The notes beneath the pieces are model-generated. The model was given only the letters and a program-made list of their open reading frames with translations, had not been told where the DNA came from and did no database searches. From assembly GCF_026340465.1 (NCBI RefSeq), contig NZ_JAPEPC010000001.1, positions 3,892,001-3,956,000 of the forward strand: 64,000 nucleotides of DNA, written 5' to 3'. Source of the DNA: Streptomyces sp. NBC_01306. GTDB taxonomy: Bacteria; Actinomycetota; Actinomycetes; Streptomycetales; Streptomycetaceae. Shown here piece by piece: positions 1-7,977 of the stretch; position 1 is the first letter of the stretch; the number at the start of each line of letters is the position of its first letter. A program made the position numbers and the translations under genes.

Positions 1-776
1 CCATTCTGCGGGCCGGCCTCGACCTCTCCGGTGAGCGGCTGGCACTGGCCTCGGCGAGCCACTCGGGCGAGGAGTTCCAGCGGGCGCTGGTGCGCACGAT
101 GCTCAGTGAGTACCGGCTCCAGGAGAGCGATCTCCAGTGCCCCGCCGATCTCCCGCTGGACCCGGTCGAGGCCGAGGGGTATCTCGCCGCGGGCCACGGG
201 CGTGAGCGGGTCACCATGAACTGCTCGGGCAAGCACACCGCGATGCTGGCCGTCTGCGCGCTGAACGGCTGGCCCACCGACTCCTACCTCGACCCCTCCC
301 ACCCGCTCCAGCGGCTGGTGCTGACGGTGATCGAGGAGGCGGCGGGCGAGCGGGTGGCATCGGTCGGTACGGACGGGTGCGGGGCGCCGCTGATGGCGAT
401 CAGCCTGGTCGGCCTGGCCCGTGCGTTCCGTACGTTCGTGCTGGCCCCCGAGGGGTCGCCGGAGCGCCGGGTCGCGGACGCGATGCGCGCCCACCCCGAG
501 TACGTCGCGGGGACCCGCAGGCCCGACACATGGGTGATGCGGGCGCTGCCGGGCACGCTCTCCAAGATGGGAGCCGAGGCGGTCCAGGCGCTGGCGCTCC
601 CCGACGGCCGGGCGCTCGCCTTCAAGGTCGACGACGGTGCGACCCGGGTGCTCGGTCCTGTGCTGGCGCGGACCCTGGAACGGATGGGCGTGGAGAGCCC
701 GGTGCTGGCCAGGCTGGCGGACGCGCCGCTGCTCGGCGGCGCCGCGAAGGTCGGCGAAATCCGCGCGGCGGTCTGA
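1..776 (+). CDS. Asparaginase, PF06089 family, 5' end missing
   Basis: The frame is open from base 3, so the start lies outside the window; about 257 residues are visible. SASHSGE occurs near the visible N-terminus, NCSGKHTAML around bases 218-247 and TDGCGAPL around 370-393. These are signature segments of the asparaginase II (Rhizobium-type) family, which hydrolyses L-asparagine to aspartate and ammonia in the cytoplasm; CSGK carries the Cys/Lys pair of that family. The visible part is most of a normal ~330-residue protein. The stop TGA (774-776) lies inside a short direct repeat (see 769-793). No partner gene is visible. The family call is firm; substrate preference is inferred. Confidence 0.85.
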   Translation, partial: ILRAGLDLSGERLALASASHSGEEFQRALVRTMLSEYRLQESDLQCPADLPLDPVEAEGYLAAGHGRERVTMNCSGKHTAMLAVCALNGWPTDSYLDPSHPLQRLVLTVIEEAAGERVASVGTDGCGAPLMAISLVGLARAFRTFVLAPEGSPERRVADAMRAHPEYVAGTRRPDTWVMRALPGTLSKMGAEAVQALALPDGRALAFKVDDGATRVLGPVLARTLERMGVESPVLARLADAPLLGGAAKVGEIRAAV

Positions 777-793
777 AAGCGCCGGTCTGAAAG
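769..793 (+). repeat. Tandem repeat across the asparaginase stop codon
   Basis: CGGTCTGAAAG occurs at 769-779 and again at 783-793 (14-nt period). The first copy contains the TGA stop of the asparaginase gene. It is one of five stop-codon-spanning tandem repeats in this window. Confidence 0.7.
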
Positions 794-977
794 GACCGGT
801 CCCGGAAGGGCTGTTCGGGAAAGTGGCTGTTCCGGAAGGGCCATTCCGGGAGCGGCAGTCCGCTGGGGCAGTGCTGCGGCGCAGTCCGGCGGCACCAGTC
901 CGGCGGCGGCAGTCCGGTGGCGGTTTCACAGGCTCCGGTCCGAAATTCGCGCGACAGTCCGAGGAGGGGTGCTTACC

Positions 978-2231
978 GTGGCCACCATGGCAGTTGACGT
1001 CCGTACGATCTCCGATTCCGAGTACCCCGACTGGCTCCGCGCCTGTCACACCGGCTTCCTCCAGCCGCCGTCGGCCTCCGACGAGGAGGTGCGCAGCCGC
1101 CTCCCGCACACGGATCTGGCCCGCACCCGGGGCGCGTTCGACGGCGGGCGCTGTGTGGCGACCTTCCGGTCCTTCGCGCAGGAGGTCACCGTCGTCGGCG
1201 GAGCCTCGCTCCCGTCCGACGCGGTCACCCACGTCACGGTCACCCCGACGCACCGCAGGCGCGGTCTGCTCAGCCGGATGATGGCGGTGGATCTGGCGGC
1301 GGCGAAGGAGCGCGGCGAAGTGCTGGCCACGCTGATCGCCGCCGAGTACCCGATCTACGGCCGGTTCGGCTTCGGCCCGGCGACCTGGGCCACCGACTGG
1401 ACGGTCGACGTGCCGCGCGCCGGACTCGACCCGCGCTGGGCCCGCCCGGAGTGTGGCGGCCGGATCGATCTGGTCGACGGTGCGGACGTACGGAAGCTCG
1501 GCCCCGAACTGCACGCCCGTTTCCGGAAGTCGCAGCCCGGCGCGGTCAGCAGGAACGAACGCTGGTGGGCCCTGCAGACGGGCCTCGACCAGGTGCCGGG
1601 CCGGCCGTGGACCGAGCCCTTCTACGCGGTGTACCGCTCGCCCCGGGGCGAGATCGACGGCCTCCTCGCGTACAAGGCCGACGACCACTGGGGCCCCGCC
1701 AAGCAGCCGCTCAACACCGCGACGGTGGAAGATCTGATCGCCGTGTCCCCGGCCGCCGAGCGCGCCCTGTGGCACTTCCTCTGCTCGGTCGACTGGGTCA
1801 CGACGGTGAATGCCGGGCACCGGGGTCCGGACGATCTGCTGTCGTCGCTGCTGCCCGACCCGCGCGCGGCCAGGCTCACCCAGCACGCGGACTTCCTGTG
1901 GATCCGGCTGCTCGATGTCGTACGGGCGCTGGAGGCCCGTACGTACGAGGCGTCCGGCACCCTGGTCCTGGAGGTCACGGACCACGACGGGCTCTCGGCT
2001 GGCCGCTACCGGCTGGACGCCTCGCCCGACGGTGCGACCTGCGCGCCGACCTCCGAAGCGGCCGATGTCACGCTGGACGCGGGGGAGTTGGCGGCGCTGT
2101 ATCTGGGTGAGGCCTCGGCGGTCCGGCTCGCCGCGCTGGGCCGGATCTCGGAGGAGACGGCTGGTGCGGTCGCCGTCACCGAGGCGCTGTTCCGTACGGC
2201 CGTCCGGCCGTGGTGCCCGGACGGCTTCTAG
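978..2231 (+). CDS. GNAT acetyltransferase, Eis-like
   Basis: A ~417-residue protein whose N-terminal GNAT domain contains HVTVTPTHRRRGLLSRMM (around residues 80-97), the acetyl-CoA pyrophosphate-binding loop of the family. Length, and a C-terminal part that looks like the sterol-carrier-like domain (ending TAVRPWCPDGF), match the three-part Eis ('enhanced intracellular survival') proteins. Eis enzymes acetylate amines, including aminoglycosides; the substrate here is unknown. I chose GTG 978 because GAGGAGG at 961-967 is 10 nt upstream; ATG 987 is also possible, while GTG 969 is too close. It is not clearly in an operon with its neighbours. Confidence 0.85.
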   Translation: MATMAVDVRTISDSEYPDWLRACHTGFLQPPSASDEEVRSRLPHTDLARTRGAFDGGRCVATFRSFAQEVTVVGGASLPSDAVTHVTVTPTHRRRGLLSRMMAVDLAAAKERGEVLATLIAAEYPIYGRFGFGPATWATDWTVDVPRAGLDPRWARPECGGRIDLVDGADVRKLGPELHARFRKSQPGAVSRNERWWALQTGLDQVPGRPWTEPFYAVYRSPRGEIDGLLAYKADDHWGPAKQPLNTATVEDLIAVSPAAERALWHFLCSVDWVTTVNAGHRGPDDLLSSLLPDPRAARLTQHADFLWIRLLDVVRALEARTYEASGTLVLEVTDHDGLSAGRYRLDASPDGATCAPTSEAADVTLDAGELAALYLGEASAVRLAALGRISEETAGAVAVTEALFRTAVRPWCPDGF

Positions 2232-2261
2232 GACGACACGGCCCAGGGGTCCCGTTCAGCC

Positions 2262-2450
2262 TCAGCCGATCAGGGCTTTGACCTGGACGAACAGCATGAA
2301 GGCGCCCAGGCAGCTGCACGGGACGCTGCCTGCCTTCACGCCGACGGTGAGCATGCCGAATCCGACGAGACCTGCGATTCCGAACGCGGACTGAACGGTC
2401 TGCTCGATGACGAATCCGAGTCCTGCGACCAGGAGAGCTGCGGTAGGCAT
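2262..2450 (-). CDS. Small hydrophobic protein (62 aa)
   Basis: A strong ribosome binding site (GGAGGG on the minus strand) stands just before the ATG at 2450. The product is 62 residues with two hydrophobic stretches, MPTAALLVAGLGFVIEQ and AGLVGFGMLTVGV, then a CSC motif (GSVPCSCLGAFM) and a third hydrophobic end, so it probably sits in the membrane. I do not recognise the family. It is divergent from the GntR-type gene at 2734, and the region between carries paired 12-nt repeats, so shared regulation is plausible. Small hydrophobic genes beside GntR repressors occur on actinomycete plasmids and integrative elements, but no other plasmid function is visible here. Confidence 0.6.
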   Translation of the reverse strand: MPTAALLVAGLGFVIEQTVQSAFGIAGLVGFGMLTVGVKAGSVPCSCLGAFMLFVQVKALIG

Positions 2451-2558
2451 GGGGTTCCCTCCTTCGGGATGGTGGGGGAGCACCAGTTGCCTGCACACCG
2501 TTGTATCGGCTCGTGCCCCGTGGAGTGGTTCTCCGTGGAGAGGTTCTTGCAGTCAAGT

Positions 2559-2644
2559 ACCAGACAAGTTGGCCTGGTTGGCCTGACGGTGGTATGCCCG
2601 CTGGTTACATGTCCGTAAACTTGTCTGGTGACTGGCCTGGTTGG
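2559..2644. promoter_or_regulatory. Paired inverted and direct 12-nt repeats, candidate GntR operators
   Basis: ACCAGACAAGTT (2559-2570) and its exact reverse complement AACTTGTCTGGT (2618-2629) flank a 47-nt spacer. Each is followed closely by a perfect direct repeat, TGGCCTGGTTGG, at 2570-2581 and 2633-2644. The set sits between the divergent small hydrophobic gene and the GntR gene. Autoregulation through these sites is inferred. Confidence 0.6.
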
Positions 2645-2733
2645 TTGGCCGGAAAAGTGACCCTGCCTGTTGGGTCCTGTCTGTTTGGTCCTGTCAATTA
2701 CGCCGAGGTGCCCGGTAGTTGTACGGTGGTGCG

Positions 2734-3615
2734 GTGGCCCCACGTGACGCAGGCAGCACAGACAGCAGGAAGTTCCAGGTCATCGCGGACGACCTGCGGA
2801 CCGAGATCGCCGACGGCGTCCACCGGGTGGGCCGCCAACTGCCCTCGCAGCGCGAACTCCAGGCCACCTACGGCGTTTCGCGCGAGACCGTCGGCCGGGC
2901 ACTCGAAGTACTCAGGGCCGAGGGGCTGATCTCGTCCAGCCGGGGCCGCCCCGCGACCGTGACCGAGGGCCCCGGTGCGGCGGCCGCCGCGCACCCCGTA
3001 CCGTCCGCGCAGCCCGCGCAGGTCACTCTCCAGCCCAGGCTGCGGGCCGCCTTCGAGGCCGAGGAGATCACGATGGACGTGCTCTCGCTGACGTCGGAGA
3101 CGATGGCCCAGCACCTCGGCGCACAGGTCGCCCGGATCAGCGACGGCGAGATCCGGCCGCAGAGCATCGCGCTGCGGCTGATGCTCCCCGACATCACCGG
3201 GATACGGCTCGCCTTCCCGCGGGGGGTCGAGGACCCCGATGACGACCGGCCGCGCAAGCGCCACCGCGACATGGTGATCAACCACGCCAGGTCGCTGCGC
3301 CACTCGCTGCTGCGACTGCGCCACCAGGGACTGGTTCCCGAGGTCTCGGTGCAGATCCGGACCGTGCCCTTCACCCCGCCGCTGAAGTTGTACCTGCTGA
3401 ACAAGGACCAGCTGCTGGAGGGCTACTACACCCTGGAGCAGTGGACACCTGAGCCCATCGACGGCGTGGAGGTCACCATCCTCGACTCGCTCGGTGTGGG
3501 CGCGACGCTCTTCCCGTACACCAAGCCCGGACAGGCACTGAAGGTGGAAGCGGCGCAGAAATTCTTCGACTCCTACTGGGACCAGCTGGCCCAAGATGCG
3601 GATTTCGGCGACTGA
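2734..3615 (+). CDS. GntR-family transcriptional regulator
   Basis: Residues ~10-75 form a winged helix of GntR type: RKFQVIADDLRTEIADG, the LPSQRELQATYGVSRETVGR recognition region, and the wing LRAEGLISSSRGRPATV. The remaining ~200 residues are an effector domain I cannot assign to FCD, UTRA or aminotransferase types; it includes YYTLEQWTPEPIDGVEVTI. GTG 2734 is chosen because it begins just before the conserved domain; TTG 2719 is an alternative, and neither has a clear ribosome binding site. The downstream HAD gene begins inside its 3' end (20-nt overlap), so the two are probably co-transcribed and translationally coupled. Confidence 0.85.
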   Translation: MAPRDAGSTDSRKFQVIADDLRTEIADGVHRVGRQLPSQRELQATYGVSRETVGRALEVLRAEGLISSSRGRPATVTEGPGAAAAAHPVPSAQPAQVTLQPRLRAAFEAEEITMDVLSLTSETMAQHLGAQVARISDGEIRPQSIALRLMLPDITGIRLAFPRGVEDPDDDRPRKRHRDMVINHARSLRHSLLRLRHQGLVPEVSVQIRTVPFTPPLKLYLLNKDQLLEGYYTLEQWTPEPIDGVEVTILDSLGVGATLFPYTKPGQALKVEAAQKFFDSYWDQLAQDADFGD

Positions 3616-4381
3616 CGTGCTGCCCTCCTCCGATGCCACCTCCACCTCCACCTCCACCTCCACCTCCACCTCCACCCCTGTCCCCGCCCTCACCCCCGCC
3701 GCCGGGCTGCGGGCGCTGCTCTCCCGTGCCTCGCTGGTCCTCTGGGACTTCGACGGGCCGGTCTGCGGGCTGTTCGCCGGGCTGCGCGCCCCGGCGATCG
3801 CCGCCGAACTGCGTGCCATGGCCGCCGTGCGACTGCCGCACTGGTCGGAACCGGACGAGCCGCACGATCCCCTCGCGGTGCTCCGGCGTGCGCACGACGC
3901 CGTCCCCAGCGACCCGGACGGACTGGTCTCCGCCCTGCGCAAGCGGCTGGAGGAGCTGGAGACGGAGGCGGCGGCCACCGCGGAGCCCACGCCCGGCGCG
4001 TTCGACCTGATGGAAGCGCTGCTGGCGGCCGGCAAGCAACTGGTCATCGCGACCAACAACAGCGAGGCCGCCGCCCGCGCCTATCTCGAACTGCACGGAA
4101 TCGAGAAGTACTTCGGCGCGGTCGTGGGGCGGCACGACGATCCGCGGCTGATGAAACCGCATCCGTACTGCCTGGAACGGCTGCTCGCGGAGACCGGTAC
4201 GGCCGCCGCCGACGGGCTGATGATCGGGGACTCGCCTGCCGACGCTCGCGCGGCCACCTCGATCGGCGTTCCGTTCGTGGGGTACGGCACCGGGTCCGTG
4301 AAGCTGCTGCGGCTCAGGGACGCGGGCGCGGAGTACTTCGTGGCGGACCTGGCCGCCATGACGGAGGCGGTCGGGGGCTGA
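3596..4381 (+). CDS. HAD-superfamily hydrolase (active-site complete)
   Basis: All four HAD motifs are visible: I, LVLWDFDGPVCGLF with nucleophile D51 and D53; II, VIATNNS; III, the Lys in LMKPHPYCL; IV, MIGDSPADARAA. This fits a phosphoglycolate-phosphatase-like hydrolase of 261 residues, substrate unknown. Residues ~14-28 are a Thr-Ser repeat encoded by CCACCT hexamers, probably a disordered leader. ATG 3596 overlaps the end of the GntR gene by 20 nt; GTG 3617 is an alternative that would lose only six residues. A second HAD gene of the same type (6839-7627) has lost the nucleophile. Confidence 0.85.
   Translation: MRISATDVLPSSDATSTSTSTSTSTSTPVPALTPAAGLRALLSRASLVLWDFDGPVCGLFAGLRAPAIAAELRAMAAVRLPHWSEPDEPHDPLAVLRRAHDAVPSDPDGLVSALRKRLEELETEAAATAEPTPGAFDLMEALLAAGKQLVIATNNSEAAARAYLELHGIEKYFGAVVGRHDDPRLMKPHPYCLERLLAETGTAAADGLMIGDSPADARAATSIGVPFVGYGTGSVKLLRLRDAGAEYFVADLAAMTEAVGG
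3636..3677 (+). repeat. CCACCT hexamer microsatellite in a HAD gene
   Basis: Six perfect CCACCT units (3636-3671) and one CCACCC. The unit length keeps the frame, so copy-number changes only lengthen or shorten a Thr-Ser tract. Confidence 0.9.
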
Positions 4382-4693
4382 CCCGCCCCGGCGCGGCCGG
4401 CCCGAGCGGCGGGCGCGCTGCACGGCCGGCGACTGAACTCCGGCTCGGGCAAACGGAATTGCTACGCAGGAGGCATATGCCGGTACTCCTGTCGATCCCC
4501 CCTGGGCGGGACGGCGCTTCCAGCCGAAATGCTTCCGGCGGAGCCACTCCCGCCCTCACCCCGCAAGCAGGCAGGGATCAAAACATCGATTTACTGGCTT
4601 GTTAGGTATTAAGACAAGCATTCACCCCCTTTGAAGGTCCGTCCCGGCCCGGATGATTGCACCCAACACAGGCTCTACGGAGGGTGGTTCGGC
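4382..4693. other. Intergenic region with AT-rich tract
   Basis: No gene seen. Bases about 4577-4632 are clearly richer in A and T than their surroundings and hold an inverted pair, GCTTGT (4597-4602) and ACAAGC (4614-4619), around TAGGTATTA-like sequence. This is a reasonable promoter or operator region for the tectonin gene at 4694. Confidence 0.5.
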
Positions 4694-5407
4694 ATGGCGG
4701 ATTGGGTGAAGGTGGCGGGCAGTCTCACTGCCATCTCAGCGGGGTCCAGGACGACGGTGTGGGGCGTGAACGCGGCGGGCGCCATCTACCGGTACACCAA
4801 CTACGACGCCACCCCCTGGATCAACATCCCCGGGGGCCTGAGTGACATCGGCGCGGGCGCCGACGGCACCGTGTGGGGCGTCAACAGCGGCAACCAGATC
4901 TACCGGTACACAGGCGATCAGAACGACCCGGGCCCGTGGAAGGGCATCTCCGGCAGCCTGGTCCGCATCGACGCGGGCTCCCGGACGAACGTGTGGGGAG
5001 TGGACTCCGCCAGTGCCATCTACCGGTACACGAACCACGACGCCAACCCGTGGATCAAGATCCCGGGGGCGCTGAGCGACATCGGAGCGGGCGCGGACGG
5101 CACGGTGTGGGGAGTGAACGGCGGGAACCAGGTCTTCCGGTACACCGGGGACCAGGACGGCTCGAACCCGTGGAAGAGCGTCAACGGCAGTCTCAAGCGC
5201 ATCGCGGTGGGCTCCCGGACCAATGTGTGGGGTGTCGATCCCGCCGGCAGCATCTACCGATACACCAACAACGACGCCAGCGGCGGCAACCCGTGGATCA
5301 AGATCCCCGGCACTGCCACCGACATCGCCGCGGGCGCCGACGGCACCGTGTGGCACATCAACAGCGGCAACGAGATCTACCGGTACACCGGCGACCAGCC
5401 GAGCTGA
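4694..5407 (+). CDS. Tectonin-repeat beta-propeller protein
   Basis: Almost the whole 237-residue protein consists of six repeats of about 38 residues, each with a core such as ADGTVWGVNSGNQIYRYTG. Two repeat types alternate: one carries SRTNVWGVD and YTNxDAxPWIKIPG, the other GADGTVWGVN and YTGDQ. Six tectonin (TECPR) repeats would close one six-bladed propeller, as in tachylectin-1-like lectins, which bind glycans or lipopolysaccharide. There is no signal peptide or membrane segment, so it is likely cytoplasmic or exported by a non-classical route. ATG 4694 has GGAGGG nine nt upstream. A hairpin terminator follows. Ligand unknown. Confidence 0.85.
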   Translation: MADWVKVAGSLTAISAGSRTTVWGVNAAGAIYRYTNYDATPWINIPGGLSDIGAGADGTVWGVNSGNQIYRYTGDQNDPGPWKGISGSLVRIDAGSRTNVWGVDSASAIYRYTNHDANPWIKIPGALSDIGAGADGTVWGVNGGNQVFRYTGDQDGSNPWKSVNGSLKRIAVGSRTNVWGVDPAGSIYRYTNNDASGGNPWIKIPGTATDIAAGADGTVWHINSGNEIYRYTGDQPS

Positions 5408-5425
5408 CCCCCACCCTGTGATCCC

Positions 5426-5457
5426 TGCGGGCCCCGGCCGGGAGGCCGGGGCCCGCA
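5426..5457 (+). terminator. Terminator after the tectonin gene
   Basis: TGCGGGCCCCGGCC (5426-5439) pairs perfectly with 5444-5457 over a GGGA loop. It lies 18 nt after the stop of the tectonin gene; there is no U-run, as is usual in Streptomyces. Confidence 0.75.
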
Positions 5458-5579
5458 GTTGGCACAACTCCCTTTCATCCCGAGGGGTTTGAGGCCATCA
5501 GTACCCTTGGGTATGAAGGTGGGCAGCGGCCAGGGACGGCCCGCCGGCGAGCTTCCGGTCACGAGAGCGCAGGAGCCGC

Positions 5580-6842
5580 ATGCCTGATGTAGCCCGCGGC
5601 GCCTCCGGCCGTACGGCCGACAGCTGGGACCTGCTGTACCGAGCCGCCGGTGAGGGGGAACCCCTCAGCGGCTACTACCACCGGAACTACCGCGTGGGGC
5701 TGCCACCCGACCTCGCCGCCGCGGTGTCGCTCCCCGCCGGTACGCCCGTGAAGGTGCGCGCGCCCATCCCCGAAGCGGTCCAGTTCAATCTGCGGATCTG
5801 GCCGGAGGGCGAACTGCTCCGTGCCATCGCGGGACGGGTGGACGGCAGCCCGCGGGTGCTCGCCGACCGGCCGGGCTTCACCGTGCACTCCTTCGCGCAG
5901 GGCGTGCCGCTCTCCGGCCGGTACGGGGCCGGCCGCCGCCCCGGGCGCGGCTACACGGCGCGACTGGAGGCGCTCTTCCGGCAGACGGCCGCAGTCCCGT
6001 CCCACGCGCTGCCGCCGCTTCCCGGCGGCTGGCCGGCGGACGGGGACTGCGGCGGGTTCCTGCGTACGCTCGTCGACTTCACCGAGTCCGAGGTCAAGGG
6101 CCGCAGCAGCCGGGCCCACCAGGAGCTGTTCGCCGCGCTCGGAGTGGGGGACGGCGCGCTCGGGAGGCTGCGGGAGCGGGCGGCGGGACTGGGCGAGCGG
6201 CCGTTCACGCTGCTGCACACGGACTCCCACGCCGGGAATCTGATCGTGGGGCCGGACGGAGAACTCTCTCTGATCGACTGGGAGTTGGCGCTGTACGGCG
6301 ACCCGGTCTACGAGATCGCCGCCCATCTCGGACGGATGCGGTACGCCACCGGCCGCCGGCGGAGGGCCGCGCTCCGGGCGTGGCGGTCGGCGGTCGCGGT
6401 GAGCTGCCCCGGCGCGCTGAGCGGCCACCGGGGCGCGCTGCGGGTCTATCTGGACTTCGAGCGGCTGCTCTCCGTCCACATCGATGTGATCCGGCTGACG
6501 CTGGCCCTGCCGCACCGGGCGGGCCCGGTGGAGCTCATGGCGACCGCGGAGCGGATCCTCGTTCTGCTCGCCGCCGCGCGGGGGCCGCTCGGGCTGCGCA
6601 GGGTGCCGGACGCGGAACGGATCGCGGCGGCGTGTGCGGTGTGGCAGCGGAACGAGAGGGATGTCACCCGGATGTGGAACGGCCGGGCGGAGACTGGCGT
6701 CTTGACGTACGGACAGACGCATTCGCAGAGAAGTTCGCCGAGCGGTCCGCAGCCAAAACGGAACGTGGTGGAAGAGCCGCGGAAGTGGTTCGATGCAGTC
6801 AGGACCGCGAAGGGTCCGGACCTGGGGAGCCTGTCCGAGTGA
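5580..6842 (+). CDS. Aminoglycoside phosphotransferase (APH)-like kinase
   Basis: The kinase core motif LLHTDSHAGNLIV (catalytic Asp and Asn of the HxDxxxxN Brenner motif, around residues 213-225) is followed by SLIDWELALYGDPVYEIA, where DWE replaces the DFG metal-binding motif, as in APH/choline-kinase enzymes. At 420 residues it is somewhat longer than typical APHs; the C-terminal ~50 residues look unstructured. ATG 5580 follows AGGAG at 5571-5575. Its stop overlaps the start of the next gene by 4 nt (GTGA), so the two are translationally coupled. The substrate (antibiotic, sugar or cyclitol) cannot be read from sequence. Confidence 0.85.
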   Translation: MPDVARGASGRTADSWDLLYRAAGEGEPLSGYYHRNYRVGLPPDLAAAVSLPAGTPVKVRAPIPEAVQFNLRIWPEGELLRAIAGRVDGSPRVLADRPGFTVHSFAQGVPLSGRYGAGRRPGRGYTARLEALFRQTAAVPSHALPPLPGGWPADGDCGGFLRTLVDFTESEVKGRSSRAHQELFAALGVGDGALGRLRERAAGLGERPFTLLHTDSHAGNLIVGPDGELSLIDWELALYGDPVYEIAAHLGRMRYATGRRRRAALRAWRSAVAVSCPGALSGHRGALRVYLDFERLLSVHIDVIRLTLALPHRAGPVELMATAERILVLLAAARGPLGLRRVPDAERIAAACAVWQRNERDVTRMWNGRAETGVLTYGQTHSQRSSPSGPQPKRNVVEEPRKWFDAVRTAKGPDLGSLSE

Positions 6843-7627
6843 CTTCAGATGCGACTGACACGACTGAGACAGCCAACGCGGCTGACCCGGCTGACACGAC
6901 GAGAAGCGAACAGGCGGTATCCGTGATCCGTGAGAACCTCCGAGACCGGATCACCTCGACACGGTATGTGCTGTTCGGCTTCGACGGCCCGCTCTGCCGG
7001 CTGTTCGGCCCGAGCGCCGAGCGGGCCGCTTCCGACGGGATGCGGACCTTCCTGGAGGAGCGCGGGATCACCGCTCTCGCCCCGGACGCGGACCTCGGCG
7101 GGCTCGCCGGTCCGCTCGACATCCTGCGTACGGTCGGGACGCTCCACCCGGACAGCGATCTCGTGGCCGACCTGGAGGAGTGGCTGACGCGCCAGGAGCA
7201 GCGCGCCGCCGCCGGGGCGTGGCCCACGATGTACGTGGACGGCGTCGTCCGCACCTGGGCGGCGACCGGCGGCCGGCTGGCCGTCACCACGAACCACTCG
7301 CCCCGTGCGGTGCGCGAGTACGTGACGGGCCGGGGCCTCGACGAGTGCTTCGGGCCGCACATCCACGGCCGGGCGGCGGCGGACCTCCAGCTGCTCAAGC
7401 CGCATCCGCACATGCTGGAGCAGGCACTGACGGGGCTGGGCGCGGACCGCGCGACGACGCTGGTGATCGGCGACTCGGTGCCTGACCTGCGGGCGGCCCA
7501 GGAGGTCGGCCTGCCGTTCCTCGGCTACGCCACGAACGACGCGGCCGTCGACGAGCTCGCCTCGGCGGGAGCCGACCTGGTGCTCAACACCTGGGAGCCG
7601 GTCCTGGACATCCTGTGGGGCCGGTAG
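6839..7627 (+). CDS. HAD-like protein lacking the nucleophilic Asp
   Basis: Overall it is a close relative of the HAD protein at 3596: motif II AVTTNHS, motif III LLKPHPHML and motif IV VIGDSVPDLRAA are all present. But motif I reads YVLFGFDGPLCRLF: residue 47, the nucleophilic Asp of the family, is Gly (codon GGC 6977-6979), while the second Asp (D49) is kept. Phosphatase activity by the usual mechanism should be lost, so a binding, regulatory or scaffold role is likely. The GTG start overlaps the kinase stop (GTGA). The stop codon lies in a CCGGTAG tandem repeat. The first ~27 residues are Thr/Asp/Ala-rich and probably disordered. Confidence 0.8.
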   Translation: MTSDATDTTETANAADPADTTRSEQAVSVIRENLRDRITSTRYVLFGFDGPLCRLFGPSAERAASDGMRTFLEERGITALAPDADLGGLAGPLDILRTVGTLHPDSDLVADLEEWLTRQEQRAAAGAWPTMYVDGVVRTWAATGGRLAVTTNHSPRAVREYVTGRGLDECFGPHIHGRAAADLQLLKPHPHMLEQALTGLGADRATTLVIGDSVPDLRAAQEVGLPFLGYATNDAAVDELASAGADLVLNTWEPVLDILWGR

Positions 7628-7648
7628 CCGGTAGCCGGTAGCCGGTAG
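7621..7648 (+). repeat. CCGGTAG x4 across a stop codon
   Basis: Four perfect 7-nt units; the TAG of the first (7625-7627) is the stop of the HAD-like gene, so each unit repeats a TAG in a shifted frame. Confidence 0.9.
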
Positions 7649-7977
7649 GCCGGTCCGTCGGCTGGACCCGGTGCGCTGCTGGGAGCTGCCCGCCGAACTC
7701 GCGGCTCCTTCGCAGGGGCCGGGTGCACCCCCGGAAGCAGCTATGGCGCATATTGAGGACCATGGTTGAGCAGGCGGAGGAAGAGGCCGGTCACGTGGAG
7801 CAGGCAGCGAAGGGGCGCGGGAAGGCCGCGTCCCCGTGTGCCCGCCGGTTCTCGCCGATGTCTGCGGGTGCCGGAGACGGTGCCGGTGCCGGAGACGGTC
7901 ATGTGCCGGCCGTGTGAGTTCGGCCGGGTGAGTGCCGGGGACGGCCACCTGTTGGCTGCGTGAGTTTGGCTGCGTGA
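7628..7977. other. Intergenic region with short duplications
   Basis: No convincing gene. Besides the CCGGTAG run it contains duplicated words: GCCGGAGACGGT-type at ~7870-7898 and GGCTGCGTGAGT at ~7954-7979. A 64-codon frame beginning at 7723 lacks a ribosome binding site and family resemblance. Confidence 0.5.

Noticed and set aside
4382..4693. Small RNA in the AT-rich tract
   Set aside because: Only a weak 6-nt inverted pair, no terminator; better read as promoter DNA.
7723..7917. 64-codon plus-strand frame
   Set aside because: No ribosome binding site and low-complexity wording; it lies within repeats.
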